Source: Thiomonas sp. X19 (GTDB lineage: Bacteria > Pseudomonadota > Gammaproteobacteria > Burkholderiales > Burkholderiaceae_C). Taken from it: a stretch of 64,000 bases of DNA. A model generated the notes under the pieces. The model was not told where the DNA came from. It saw nothing but the letters and a program-made list of their open reading frames with translations, and searched no databases. The translations under genes and the position numbers were made by a program. Positions 49,024 through 57,600 of this stretch are shown piece by piece. The stretch spans positions 1,884,215 through 1,948,214 of the forward strand of contig NZ_LT605203.1 of NCBI RefSeq assembly GCF_900089495.1, written 5' to 3'. Each line of letters begins with the position of its first letter. Within the stretch, counting starts at the first letter, position 1.

Positions 49024-49648
49024 GCCGACACTCGGTTCGCAGCCGGTCGATCGTCACCTGCTGGTGCTGGAGCTCCGTGGCTTGCCGGGCGAACACCGGT
49101 GCCAGCATCTCCCCTTGACGGTACTGTCCCCACCACCAACTGCCATAGCCCGTCGCCCCGAGCGCCAGCCCGAAAGCGATGAGACAGCTTGCGCTCAGCA
49201 CCTCCCGCAGCCGCTCCTTGATCCCGACGTCCACCCGGGCGTTCACGACCAGTGGCGGCATCGCCGCGGCCAGCCGTGCCGCCAGCTCCGCCAGGTCGAT
49301 GGACGGCATCCTGGGCACCTTCTGCTCCTGCAGCCCCTGCCGCTGCAGCACCGCCGGCAGGGCATCGACCCTTTCCACCAACTGCTGCGTTCTGCCGGAC
49401 AACGCATCGACCCGATCGAGGAACTCCAGACTCAACGCCCGCATCGCCGCCGACACCTCCGCATGCCGCGGGATGCGCGCCCAGCGCCAGGCCAGATCCA
49501 CCAGGTGCGGAGCCGTGGCCGGATCGTCCACCAGAATGCGGCAGCGCTCCAGCGTGCCCAGGATGGCGCGGATGTCCTTCCACTGCGCCTCGGTCGGCAA
49601 AGCCCCCAGCGCGTCCAGGAAGATCTGCTCGGCATTCGAGTATGCCAT
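49013..49648 (-). CDS. Single-helix membrane protein of the transfer region
   Basis: The 211-residue product is mostly helical, with a coiled-coil-prone region (LEFLDRVDALSGRTQQLVERV). One transmembrane segment lies near residues 150-170 (SASCLIAFGLALGATGYGSWWW), and a Gln/Arg-rich tail follows. By position between traL-like and traB-like genes it belongs to the transfer operon; no family is recognised. The start overlaps the preceding stop as TGATG and the stop lies inside traB. Confidence 0.6.
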   Translation of the reverse strand: MAYSNAEQIFLDALGALPTEAQWKDIRAILGTLERCRILVDDPATAPHLVDLAWRWARIPRHAEVSAAMRALSLEFLDRVDALSGRTQQLVERVDALPAVLQRQGLQEQKVPRMPSIDLAELAARLAAAMPPLVVNARVDVGIKERLREVLSASCLIAFGLALGATGYGSWWWGQYRQGEMLAPVFARQATELQHQQVTIDRLRTECRHAR

Positions 49649-50472
49649 CACCGCCCCCTGGCCGCACCTCCGGCCGCATTCCCGATCGCGTTCCCGACCG
49701 CATTCCCAATGACCTTCCCAGCTGGGTTTCCAACGGTTTCGACCTTCGCCATTGCCGCACCTGAGCGGTCCAGCCAGGACTGCAGCGCCAGGCGATAGCC
49801 AAAGGGCAGGGGCTTGCCATCGATGCCCGCGGCCAGCACGTCATGCAAGGGTTTGCGCCCCAGCATCACCGTCAACTGGTCATTGAGTTCCGGCAGCTCG
49901 GCCTCCACCCAGGCCCCCTCCACGACCAGTTGCCGCCGCAGCGCATCCAGGGTCCAGAGTGAGAACTGCTGCGCCTGGCCGAAGAACAGGTTCTTCACAA
50001 CGAGTCCCGCGCCATATCGCACCGCCATGTGGCGCAGCCGGTAGCGCAGCGCCCGGATGCTCTCCTGGGTGCGGCTGAGCAGCCAGACCGGAACGGTGTG
50101 GGCTTCCCGCAGGACGGCATCCACGATCGGGATGGACCCGTCGAAGGCCCGGCTGCCGATCTGCGCCGGCATGTTGACGATGATGCGGTAGTCCACCGTT
50201 TGGGACTCCTCCACCGCCATCGCGATCCTGGTGCCAAAATCGATCCAGCCGCTTTCGCTGGACAGATCGATCAGCGCCGCCCCCAGGATGGCGCCATCCG
50301 CCTGCAGCCCACCCTCGCCGCACACGTCCGGGTTGGAACGGTCGGCATCGAACACCAGCAGGCGTGGGCGCTCGGCCTCCGGCTGGGCCACATAGTGGTG
50401 CACCAGGGCACGTGCAGCCAGGCTCTTGCCCACGCCACCCTTGTCACCGTCGATCAGAAAGGTTTTCAGCAT
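49648..50472 (-). CDS. traL: TraL-like ParA/MinD-type ATPase
   Basis: The 274-residue protein begins with a deviant Walker A, FLIDGDKGGVGKSLAAR, and has the LLVFDADRSNPDV strand of ParA-type ATPases. IncP TraL proteins encoded next to TraK have this fold. The C terminus carries a short Gly-Asn-Ala repeat (GNAVGNAIGNAAGG) from a 12-base DNA repeat near 49679-49735. It lies downstream of the traK-like gene in the same operon, gap of 11 bases. Confidence 0.78.
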   Translation of the reverse strand: MLKTFLIDGDKGGVGKSLAARALVHHYVAQPEAERPRLLVFDADRSNPDVCGEGGLQADGAILGAALIDLSSESGWIDFGTRIAMAVEESQTVDYRIIVNMPAQIGSRAFDGSIPIVDAVLREAHTVPVWLLSRTQESIRALRYRLRHMAVRYGAGLVVKNLFFGQAQQFSLWTLDALRRQLVVEGAWVEAELPELNDQLTVMLGRKPLHDVLAAGIDGKPLPFGYRLALQSWLDRSGAAMAKVETVGNPAGKVIGNAVGNAIGNAAGGAARGR

Positions 50473-50483
50473 GGAAATCTCCT

Positions 50484-51008
50484 TCAGAGTTTGTCTTCGC
50501 CAATGAACGCCCGCCTGGCCTCGGGCGGTCCCTCGAACTGCTTGCGCAGCCGGTAGTCCGCATCCGACTCGTCGGCGCGCTGATCCGAGCCGTCGGCCCA
50601 GGCTGGCAGATCGGGGAGGGTGGAGACGCGCTGAGCAGCCGTGGTGACAGAAACCGGTGTTGCGGACTGCGGCGCAGGCTTCGGGACCTCCCGCGACCGG
50701 AGCCGCTGGCGCTGCCGCTCGCGCAACTGCCCCAGCGCATGGCGCAGATCGGCCTTCGGAATGGCCGCGAACGTCAGGCTCAGTTCGGCCAGGACCTCGT
50801 CGAACGAGGCCCCACTCCCGAGCAGTTCTGTGATCAGCGATTCCTGTTCCCGCACATAGCGCTGGGCGTACTCGCGGGGGCTCACAGCCCTCTGCGCCGC
50901 CTGGCGCGCCTGCAGCCGGGCCAGCAGCCGCTCCGAGGCGGTCTGGCGCTGGGCGTCGGCCGCCGCCGCATCGAACGGTGGTGCATCGGCCATCTCGGGA
51001 TCTGCCAT
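50484..51008 (-). CDS. traK: TraK-like oriT accessory protein
   Basis: The 174-residue Arg/Gln/Ala-rich protein contains a helical region (FDEVLAELSLTFAAIPKADLRHALGQLRERQ) as in TraK-type oriT-binding proteins. It is encoded divergently from traJ/traI across the oriT, exactly the IncP arrangement. The ATG at 51008 has a GGAGA ribosome-binding site. Sequence similarity is weak, so the name rests mainly on position and composition. Confidence 0.62.
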   Translation of the reverse strand: MADPEMADAPPFDAAAADAQRQTASERLLARLQARQAAQRAVSPREYAQRYVREQESLITELLGSGASFDEVLAELSLTFAAIPKADLRHALGQLRERQRQRLRSREVPKPAPQSATPVSVTTAAQRVSTLPDLPAWADGSDQRADESDADYRLRKQFEGPPEARRAFIGEDKL

Positions 51009-51381
51009 CTCGTCTCCAGGGGAAATCAGCTTGTGGCGGTGGCCCCGCATCCACGGGGCCCCAGCCTCAATCGGCGGGCAGGAAACGGGAGAGTCGTGGA
51101 AGGACAGGTGCGGCAAGGGGCAGGTGCGACAAGGGAACCGCGGAGAGCCCTTGGTGGCCACTGCAGATGGCGGGTGTCGGGCGCAGCCTGACCAGGGGGT
51201 TGCGCGTCGAGTCCGGGGCGCGTCTTGTCGCGGCTCCGGGCTTGTACGGACAACCCTTATCCTGTACGGGAATTGCCCCTCCGCCGTCCGCATGCTGGCC
51301 ACCAGCGTCGGCCGCGTGGTAGCGGCAAGCATCCCATCGGCAACCCGGAGGCGGCTGTTTCCTGCCAGCGGATTCAAGGGC
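51009..51381 (+). other. oriT: Putative oriT with IncP/MobP-type nic site
   Basis: The 373-base gap between divergent traK and traJ has no gene. It contains TATCCTG at 51258-51264, matching the MobP consensus ATCCTG followed by a pyrimidine. The predicted nick is after G51264 on the plus strand. Just left of it is a small hairpin, TTGTACGGACAA, and GTACGG is repeated on both sides of the site. Relaxase, TraJ and TraK genes flank it as in RP4. Confidence 0.7.
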
Positions 51382-51753
51382 ATGCAGTCATCACCGCTCC
51401 CCGTCGCGGATCCAACCCGGAATGCCACTCGGCAGGACACCGAGCAAGCCACCCAGCGTCCACCCCAGAAGCGCGTCGAGATTCGCTGGGCTCGGGACGA
51501 TTACCAGGCCGTGGTCCACAAAGCGCAGGCCTGCGGGCTGACCCTCAGCGCCTTCATTCGCCGCGCCACGATGGGTCGTCGGATCACTACCCTGACCGAC
51601 CAGACCGCCATTGCCGAACTGCGACGCTTGGGGGGCCTGCTCAAACATCTCTATCCCAAGCAGGCCCATTGGACGGCGCAAGAGAAGAAGCGCTACTGGG
51701 CTGGTTACGAGCAGCTGCTGGAAGTCGTCAAGGCCATCGAGCGCCGGCTGTGA
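51382..51753 (+). CDS. traJ: TraJ/MobC-like relaxosome protein
   Basis: The 123-residue protein has a ribbon-helix-helix-like core (RVEIRWARDDYQAVVHKAQACGLTLSAFIRRAT) and a MobC-type C-terminal helix (IAELRRLGGLLKHL). It would bind oriT and recruit the relaxase. I chose the ATG at 51382, giving MQSSPLPVADP; the frame is open further up but runs through the oriT. Its stop overlaps the relaxase GTG start. Confidence 0.78.
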   Translation: MQSSPLPVADPTRNATRQDTEQATQRPPQKRVEIRWARDDYQAVVHKAQACGLTLSAFIRRATMGRRITTLTDQTAIAELRRLGGLLKHLYPKQAHWTAQEKKRYWAGYEQLLEVVKAIERRL

Positions 51754-53705
51754 TCCCCAAGGTCATCACACTGCGCAAGTCCGGACCGGCCCGGGGCGGC
51801 TTCACCGATGCACTCCAGTACGTCACCCGCGACGACCCGGCGTCCAGGGCCAGGGGGCTGGATCCCATTCCTGTGGAAGACATGGGTCTGGTCAACCTCG
51901 ACGCTGATCTGGACACGGCGGAGCAACGTCGGTGGGCAGCCGCGATGATGAACGCCACCGCAGCCCGCTCGGTGCGCCTCCGCAAGAACCCGGTCTACCA
52001 CTTGAGTCTGAGCTGGCCCGAGGGCGAGCATCCGAGTTGTCAGCAATGCACGCAGGCCGTCGATCATGTGATGACCTCCCTGGGGATGCAGGATTGCGAA
52101 GCCTTCTGGGCCCTGCACCGCGACACCGACCATGATCACCTGCATCTGATCGTCAACACCATCCATCCCCAGCTCGGCAAGAAGGTGGGCCCACCCCGGT
52201 TCGATTACGCAATCCTGCACAAGGCCTGCCGAGAGATCGAGATCCTCCAGGGCTGGAGCCATGACCATGGTGCCTGGGTCGTGGTGGAGCCCAAGCCGGG
52301 TCAGATCGCCATCCTGTCGCGCAAGCAGGCGCAGCAAATGGGGCTCTGGACGGAAGCCGACGTCCGCCGGCCCGCCATCAGCCGTGCAGCTGCCGCGGCC
52401 GAGCACCGACTCGGATCGGATTCCTTCCAGACCTGGGTGGCGGACAGGCCTGCCACCGATCTCAAGCAAGTCCTCAGCCGCCCAGGTGTGCAATGGGCCG
52501 ACGCCCATGCCGTGTTGGCCAGGCATGGTGTCAGCCTCCAAGCCAAGGGTTCGGGGATGATTGCCTGCACCCGGCTGGACGACGGCCGTGTCCTGACCGC
52601 CAAGGCCTCGCAGCTCGGCCGCTGGGCGAGCAAGGCGGAACTGGAGAAGGTCCTCGGTCCCTATCAGGCACCCGCATCGAACCCGAAGCCTCAACGAAGC
52701 TACCAGCAGCAGATCCACGCCGACCGGGTGCGGGTTGAAACAGCCCGAGTCCATGGGTCGGTGCGCAACGAGGATCCGCAGCGCGCGGCCAGGCGTGAGG
52801 ACCGTGCGCAGGCCCGCCTAGCCTTGGCCGCCCGCTTCCAGGCCGAGCAGGACCGGCTGAAGGCCGAGAGACCCAGGCAGCGCCAGGTCCTGCGGGACCA
52901 GCAGCAGGCGCAGCGCGCGGTCTTGGTTGCGGCACATCGGGTATCACGTCAACGCATCCGGCAACAAACCCGATCAAGCGCCATGGCCCCCAGCGTGGCC
53001 TTGTCGATCTGGGCGTTCCAGGCGGCCCGCGAACGCGAAGCCCTGCAGCAGCGGCAGGCCGAGGAACGCAAGGCCCTGACGGCCAGGCTGCCACGCACCG
53101 AGGTCTGGCGCAGCTGGCTGGAGCAACAAGCCGGGCAGGGCGATGAAGCCGCCCAGGCGGCACTGCGTGGGATCCGCTACCGCCAGCAGCGCAAGCGGTC
53201 GCATCCGCAGGACGGTATCGCCGGGGAGGAGCTCGACCCCTTGCGCCAGCTCACCGTGGCCGGCTTGCACGCCGCGATCGATCACCGCCGGCAACAGGTG
53301 ATCTACCGCGGGCAGGACGGCAGTGCGAAGTTCACCGACACCGGCCCTCTGATCGTCCTGCATGACAAGGCGGACGCCACTCTGGAAGCCGCTTTGCGCA
53401 TCGCGGCGCAGAAGTATGGCGGCCAGGTGGAGATCACCGGCAGCAGCGCCTTCCGCGAACGCGCGGCACGGCAGGCGGTCCGGCTCGGACTGGCGGTGAG
53501 CAATCCCGACCTGCAAGCCATCGTCCGGGATGCGCAGGGGCGGATGCAGGGGAGGGCTCACGGGCAGTACCAGGCAGGGCCTGACCGACCCCAGCAGGGC
53601 AAGGGCACCGATGCGGCCAAGCCGGTCGAGTCGGTGCCGCTTCTGCCGATGGTCGACCTGCAGCCGCTGGGTTCCAGGGAGGAGGGGAAGGATCTAGGGC
53701 GCTAA
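51750..53705 (+). CDS. traI: TraI/VirD2-like MobP relaxase with LPD7-like C terminus
   Basis: The 651-residue relaxase nicks oriT and stays covalently attached to the strand. The N-terminal domain has a candidate tyrosine in DALQYVTRDD and the three-histidine motif HRDTDHDHLHLIVNTIHP. Long charged helical regions rich in Gln and Arg follow. The C-terminal part (AALRIAAQKYGGQVEITGSSAFRERAARQAVRLG) resembles the LPD7 module often attached to relaxases. The start is GTG at 51750, overlapping the traJ stop. Confidence 0.88.
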   Translation: MIPKVITLRKSGPARGGFTDALQYVTRDDPASRARGLDPIPVEDMGLVNLDADLDTAEQRRWAAAMMNATAARSVRLRKNPVYHLSLSWPEGEHPSCQQCTQAVDHVMTSLGMQDCEAFWALHRDTDHDHLHLIVNTIHPQLGKKVGPPRFDYAILHKACREIEILQGWSHDHGAWVVVEPKPGQIAILSRKQAQQMGLWTEADVRRPAISRAAAAAEHRLGSDSFQTWVADRPATDLKQVLSRPGVQWADAHAVLARHGVSLQAKGSGMIACTRLDDGRVLTAKASQLGRWASKAELEKVLGPYQAPASNPKPQRSYQQQIHADRVRVETARVHGSVRNEDPQRAARREDRAQARLALAARFQAEQDRLKAERPRQRQVLRDQQQAQRAVLVAAHRVSRQRIRQQTRSSAMAPSVALSIWAFQAAREREALQQRQAEERKALTARLPRTEVWRSWLEQQAGQGDEAAQAALRGIRYRQQRKRSHPQDGIAGEELDPLRQLTVAGLHAAIDHRRQQVIYRGQDGSAKFTDTGPLIVLHDKADATLEAALRIAAQKYGGQVEITGSSAFRERAARQAVRLGLAVSNPDLQAIVRDAQGRMQGRAHGQYQAGPDRPQQGKGTDAAKPVESVPLLPMVDLQPLGSREEGKDLGR

Positions 53706-53839
53706 CAGGGCCCTTGCGTTGCTGGGCGCCCCTCAGCCGTTTCCTGCCGGCCGATTCAGGGGAGGGCCCCCAGTTCGTGGGCCGATGCGGGAGTCGGCAT
53801 GGCAGGAGATCGGACACGGGGTGAAGTGGTTACGGCACG

Positions 53840-54790
53840 ATGAGCAGCGCACAGCAGGTGCATGCCCGGCACAGCGAGGCCTTGCGCCGCGCCATGGGGG
53901 TCGAGATCCTGGGTCCCCTGGACGATCCCCAGGTCGTCGAGATCCTGCTCAACCCGGACGGCACGCTCTGGGTGGAACGCCTGGGGGACTGCATGGTGTG
54001 CACGGGCAGGATCGAGGCCGTGCGCGCGCTGACCATCGTCAATACCATCGCCGCCATGCTGGACACCGTGGTGACAGCTGAGCGGCCGATCCTGGAATGC
54101 GAGTTGCCGCTGGACGGCAGCCGCTTCGAGGCGCTGATCCCTCCCCTGGTGGAGCGAGCCTGCTTTGCGCTGCGCAAGCGGGCCAGCCTGGTGTTCACGC
54201 TGGAGGACTACGTCGCCCAGGGCATCATGACCCAAGCGCAGCAGCAGGCGATCGAGCAGGCGGTGGCAGACCGGCGCAATATCCTCATCAGTGGCGGCAC
54301 TGGAACGGGCAAGACCACGCTTGCCAATGCCATCCTGGACGGTATGGCCCGGTTGGACCCCAACCACAGGATCGTCGTGATCGAGGACACGCGCGAACTC
54401 CAGGTGCAGGCCCGGAACGTGGTGTTCCTGCGCACCAGCGAGACCACCGACATGACGCGCTTGCTGCGCGCCAGCATGCGCCTGCGGCCCGATCGCATCG
54501 TCGTTGGGGAGGTGCGTGATGGCAGTGCGCTGGCCTTGCTCAAGGCCTGGAACACCGGGCACCCCGGGGGCGTGGGAACGGTGCATGCCAATGATGCCGG
54601 CGCTGCGCTGGTTCGCCTCGGCCAGCTCGTGCAAGAGGCGGGGGTGCCGCCCAGTCCCGAGTTGATTGCCGAGGCGGTCAATGTGGTGGTGGCGATCCGG
54701 CGGACGGTGGAAGGGCGCAGGGTCGAGGAGGTGGCGGCGGTGCGGGGGTGGTCGGCAGGGGCTGGGTTTGGGGTCGAGCGTGTGGCGTGA
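53840..54790 (+). CDS. trbB: TrbB/VirB11-type conjugation ATPase
   Basis: The 316-residue secretion ATPase energises the mating-pair apparatus. It shows ILISGGTGTGKTTLANA (Walker A), VVIEDTRELQ, the Asp-box-like RPDRIVVGEVRDGSALALLKAWNTGHPGG, and GTVHANDA with the His box. All catalytic motifs are intact. In IncP and Tn4371-type systems trbC-L follow; here a gene on the opposite strand follows instead, so the rest of the channel is missing from this position. Confidence 0.9.
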   Translation: MSSAQQVHARHSEALRRAMGVEILGPLDDPQVVEILLNPDGTLWVERLGDCMVCTGRIEAVRALTIVNTIAAMLDTVVTAERPILECELPLDGSRFEALIPPLVERACFALRKRASLVFTLEDYVAQGIMTQAQQQAIEQAVADRRNILISGGTGTGKTTLANAILDGMARLDPNHRIVVIEDTRELQVQARNVVFLRTSETTDMTRLLRASMRLRPDRIVVGEVRDGSALALLKAWNTGHPGGVGTVHANDAGAALVRLGQLVQEAGVPPSPELIAEAVNVVVAIRRTVEGRRVEEVAAVRGWSAGAGFGVERVA

Positions 54791-54806
54791 GTGCAGCGGG
54801 ATGAGG

Positions 54807-55760
54807 TCACCTGCTCAGGGGGGCCAGCTTGAACGACATGTCGGCGATCGATTCGGTGACGATCGCCATCGCCTGCCGCGTCTGGGGTTGAAAGATCAGT
54901 ACCGCGCTGGGGGTCGACAGCAGGTACACCCCGGCGATGTCCTTGCCGTCTTTCAAATGAACCGTGATGATTTGTTGCGCGGGAGACGCGGGGGTCGAGG
55001 TCTTTGCCGTTCGGACCATGGGAGAGCAACCAATGGCTGCGCCGTGGGTGTCCTGGCAAATCAGGGCCGTGCCCGAGACGATGCCAATGAAAACAGGCGT
55101 AGAAAGTGCGAATGCGACAACGATCATCGCTATCGCCAGCAGCAGCACGAACAGCGGCGGAGTCAGCACACCAATGGCAATTGCCAGCATGGCCCTCCAC
55201 CCTTTGCCGCGGAGAGTTGCCTTGGCCTTGGGGAGGCGAGCGGTGATTTGCTCCCACCTCCGCTGTCCCCTCCAGGGCTTATTGGAATCGGCGGCTGCTT
55301 GCTGTTGCTTATGGAAAAAGACAGTCAGCACGAAGAATGCGGCTAGGCCAATGACGAGGGCAATAGAAACCGCTTCGAGCCAGTTACTGTGCCATGGTTG
55401 AAAGAGCAGATAGCCAAAAAACGTGAACAGGTGATTGTTGAGATTGAAGGCAATTTTGCCAATCAGCGAAAGCAGGTAAAACATGCCGATCGAAGAGAGA
55501 TCGATCAGATCGATCTGACCCTTGTACAGCGACGAATGGGGAATGCCCAGATGGCTCTCCACGGCCAGCGAAACACCGAACCCGATCAGGCACAGGGCGA
55601 TGTAGATGATCGGAAGAACAAGGGCGAATTTAGCCAGGACGCTTGTTTCCGAACGAGGTGGTCTGGCGGTTGTTTGTTTTGCGTCGGAAGAAGAGGGCGT
55701 AGGCATAGGTGCGGTTGCAGGGGCGCATGCAGCGTGCGGTTGTTTGTGTGCTGTCGTCAT
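54807..55760 (-). CDS. Hypothetical membrane protein
   Basis: The 317-residue protein has a Pro/Thr/Ala-rich cytoplasmic start, at least four hydrophobic helices (VLPIIYIALCLIGFGVSLAV; IGMFYLLSLIGKIAF; VSIALVIGLAAFFVLTVFF; and one after residue 195) and a beta-rich C-terminal region. I recognise no family. The ATG at 55760 is preferred to a TTG three bases upstream. It is 24 bases downstream of the CxxC mini-protein gene and may share its lux-box-controlled transcript. Confidence 0.65.
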   Translation of the reverse strand: MTTAHKQPHAACAPATAPMPTPSSSDAKQTTARPPRSETSVLAKFALVLPIIYIALCLIGFGVSLAVESHLGIPHSSLYKGQIDLIDLSSIGMFYLLSLIGKIAFNLNNHLFTFFGYLLFQPWHSNWLEAVSIALVIGLAAFFVLTVFFHKQQQAAADSNKPWRGQRRWEQITARLPKAKATLRGKGWRAMLAIAIGVLTPPLFVLLLAIAMIVVAFALSTPVFIGIVSGTALICQDTHGAAIGCSPMVRTAKTSTPASPAQQIITVHLKDGKDIAGVYLLSTPSAVLIFQPQTRQAMAIVTESIADMSFKLAPLSR

Positions 55761-55784
55761 CAATGGGTCCAGAACGAAAACGCC

Positions 55785-56030
55785 TCAATGGCCGTGCGCT
55801 TGCACGAGCAACTGCCACTCGATCCTGCCACGCCCGGCGGGATGCTGATGATGGTTTTGCGGCGGCAGCGTGTGCCCCTGCGCAATGCCAATCTCTTCCC
55901 CGCACACAACGCAACGATAAATGCCGGCGTACGGCGCAACGATGCCGGGCGGGTGTTTTTGATCGAATGCGTTGTTACTGTCCTGGCGGAGGTGGATTGC
56001 ATATTTGAAGGATGCCATCGTGGATTCCAT
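55785..56030 (-). CDS. Small CxxC protein, zinc-ribbon-like
   Basis: The 81-residue product (77 from the second ATG) contains GIYRCVVCGEEIGIAQGHTL followed by PPQNHHQH and a final EWQLLV strand. The single CxxC with following histidines suggests one metal site, similar to small rubredoxin-like or zinc-ribbon proteins. Function unknown. A lux-box palindrome lies about 142 bases upstream, pointing to quorum-sensing control. Confidence 0.65.
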   Translation of the reverse strand: MESTMASFKYAIHLRQDSNNAFDQKHPPGIVAPYAGIYRCVVCGEEIGIAQGHTLPPQNHHQHPAGRGRIEWQLLVQAHGH

Positions 56031-56171
56031 CGGTTTGGATGAGGATGAGGCGAAGTGCTGCAGGCTGCGAGCTGATCAATCTGTGTGATGAAATGCATCG
56101 GCTGATAAGAGTTGCCCTGGGCACACAGAAACGCAAACCATCTATCGTATTTTGGGCATCACGTGCAGCCA

Positions 56172-56189
56172 CCTGTCAATCTTGACAGG
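56172..56189 (-). promoter_or_regulatory. lux-box-like palindrome, site 1
   Basis: CCTGTCAATCTTGACAGG is a perfect 8-bp inverted repeat around TC. It shares CTGTCA/TGACAG half-sites with the box before luxI. It lies between the luxR 3' end and the CxxC gene, oriented to control the latter. Confidence 0.75.
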
Positions 56190-56256
56190 GTGTGCAAGAT
56201 GTCTAGAAGGTTCGATGGTCACCGCTTCCGCGTCGTTCTGGGCGCAGCTGAGGCGG

Positions 56257-57009
56257 TCAACCCAGCATCCCCAGCATTCCGGCTCGAATGACTGCGGCGG
56301 TCTTGTTCGGTGCATTCAGCTTGGTGATCGCATTGGCAATGTGAAAATTCGCCGTGCGCTCGGAGATGTTGAGGATGTCGGCGATCTCCGACGAGGTTTT
56401 CCCTTCCGCCGTCCAGCGCATCACCTCGATTTCGCGGGCGGTGAGTTGGGCTTCCGCTTCGGGCATCAGCTTGGCCGTGAGGATGCGCGACATCCCGAGA
56501 TGCGCCATCTGCGTCAGCCAAGCCAGCTTGACCTCCTTGTCGCGCAGCTCGATCTCGGAGATCGGCTCCCCCGATCGCGACACCGACAACATCCCCATCG
56601 TGCTGTTCACGTCCCGGCTGGATTGCGCCCAGCCAACACACAAGCCGAACGATCGGGCTTCTTCCCAGAAATCGCGATTCGAGGTGAAAAACGCGTCCGA
56701 CCAAACGACGGGCTGCAGGGAACGTGTGCCATGGCGGACCGTCGGGTCGACAGCGAGATAACCCTTCTCCTTGTATCGATCCTGCCAGGCACGCGGATAA
56801 TTGGTCAGCAACAGCACCTTGGGTCGGGAGACCGGTAGTGGCGTACGCAGCCCATAGGAGCAATGGTCGAATCCGAGGGATTGGACCATTGAGACGACGA
56901 CCTCGAACAATTGCGCGTCACACGTGATCGTCCGCAATGCATGGAGTTCGTGTTCTTGCCATCCCTTCACGGCCTTCTCCTGCGGACAGTCCTTGAGAGG
57001 GGCTGTCAT
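56257..57009 (-). CDS. luxR: LuxR-family quorum-sensing regulator
   Basis: The 250-residue regulator has an N-terminal autoinducer-binding domain with the acyl-homoserine-lactone pocket residues in NYPRAWQDRYKEKGYLAVDP and VWSD. Its C-terminal LuxR helix-turn-helix is LTAREIEVMRWTAEGKTSSEIADILNISERTANFHI. The ATG at 57009 is preferred to an upstream GTG. It is divergent from rsaM and luxI, as in the cepR-rsaM-cepI layout of Burkholderia. Confidence 0.93.
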   Translation of the reverse strand: MTAPLKDCPQEKAVKGWQEHELHALRTITCDAQLFEVVVSMVQSLGFDHCSYGLRTPLPVSRPKVLLLTNYPRAWQDRYKEKGYLAVDPTVRHGTRSLQPVVWSDAFFTSNRDFWEEARSFGLCVGWAQSSRDVNSTMGMLSVSRSGEPISEIELRDKEVKLAWLTQMAHLGMSRILTAKLMPEAEAQLTAREIEVMRWTAEGKTSSEIADILNISERTANFHIANAITKLNAPNKTAAVIRAGMLGMLG

Positions 57010-57082
57010 ATTTGACACTTGCCCTGTACTGTGTCGTCATGTAACGTATTCTGTTCGAACTTCGTCGAGGACGACAACCGTG

Positions 57083-57517
57083 ATGCACGCCACTGTTACT
57101 CATGGGCCAGCGCTGGCCCGAGCACCCATGATGACCCTTTCAGATGACGGCTTAGTCCGTCTCACCCTGGACAGTTTAAGGGCGATCCCATTCATCCATC
57201 TGCTGTCCGGGTTGGATGAACATGACGGATCACCACCCTCCTGTGAAGGTGCAAATCTGGACCAGATCTCCGGCTACGCCGAATGGATGAGCACCGCGAC
57301 CCCCGTGATCACCCTGGGCTGGGACTGGTGGCTGGATGTTTGCGCGACGCCGTTCGTCTACACCCGGCTTGGTTCCCCCCGGAGTAACGTGATGCTGGTG
57401 GATGCGCAGCACCATGATCTGGGCATGCGCAAAACCGACGCAGAACTGGAGCGCCTGATCGCCTCATGGCCCTGGCAAGGGGCTGTTGCGCAATTCATTA
57501 GTTCCCGCTACGCGTGA
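57083..57517 (+). CDS. rsaM: RsaM-family (DUF4902) quorum-sensing modulator
   Basis: The 144-residue protein matches RsaM/DUF4902 by length, by position between luxR and luxI, and by segments LVRLTLDSLRAIPFIHLLSG and a central Trp-rich strand (ITLGWDWWLD). RsaM proteins hold down AHL production in Burkholderia and Pseudomonas by an undefined mechanism. A TTGACA at 57012-57017 could be its -35 box. The gene ends four bases before the lux box of luxI. Confidence 0.82.
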   Translation: MHATVTHGPALARAPMMTLSDDGLVRLTLDSLRAIPFIHLLSGLDEHDGSPPSCEGANLDQISGYAEWMSTATPVITLGWDWWLDVCATPFVYTRLGSPRSNVMLVDAQHHDLGMRKTDAELERLIASWPWQGAVAQFISSRYA

Positions 57518-57521
57518 TGAC

Positions 57522-57537
57522 CTGTCAGAGCTGACAG
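57522..57537 (+). promoter_or_regulatory. lux-box palindrome upstream of luxI
   Basis: CTGTCAGAGCTGACAG has perfect 7-bp arms and lies 63 bases upstream of the luxI ATG. A candidate promoter follows: TTGACG at 57551-57556 and AAGTAT at 57575-57580 with 18-base spacing. Confidence 0.82.
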
Positions 57538-57600
57538 TTACGCGTCCGTGTTGACGCAGGTTGAATACATCTCCAAGTATCTATGCCAATTGGAGGTGGT

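Noticed and set aside
57000..57060. Third lux box between luxR and rsaM
   Set aside because: GACAC and GTGTC arms are present but 11 bases apart and do not match the CTGTCA/TGACAG half-sites of the two clear boxes.
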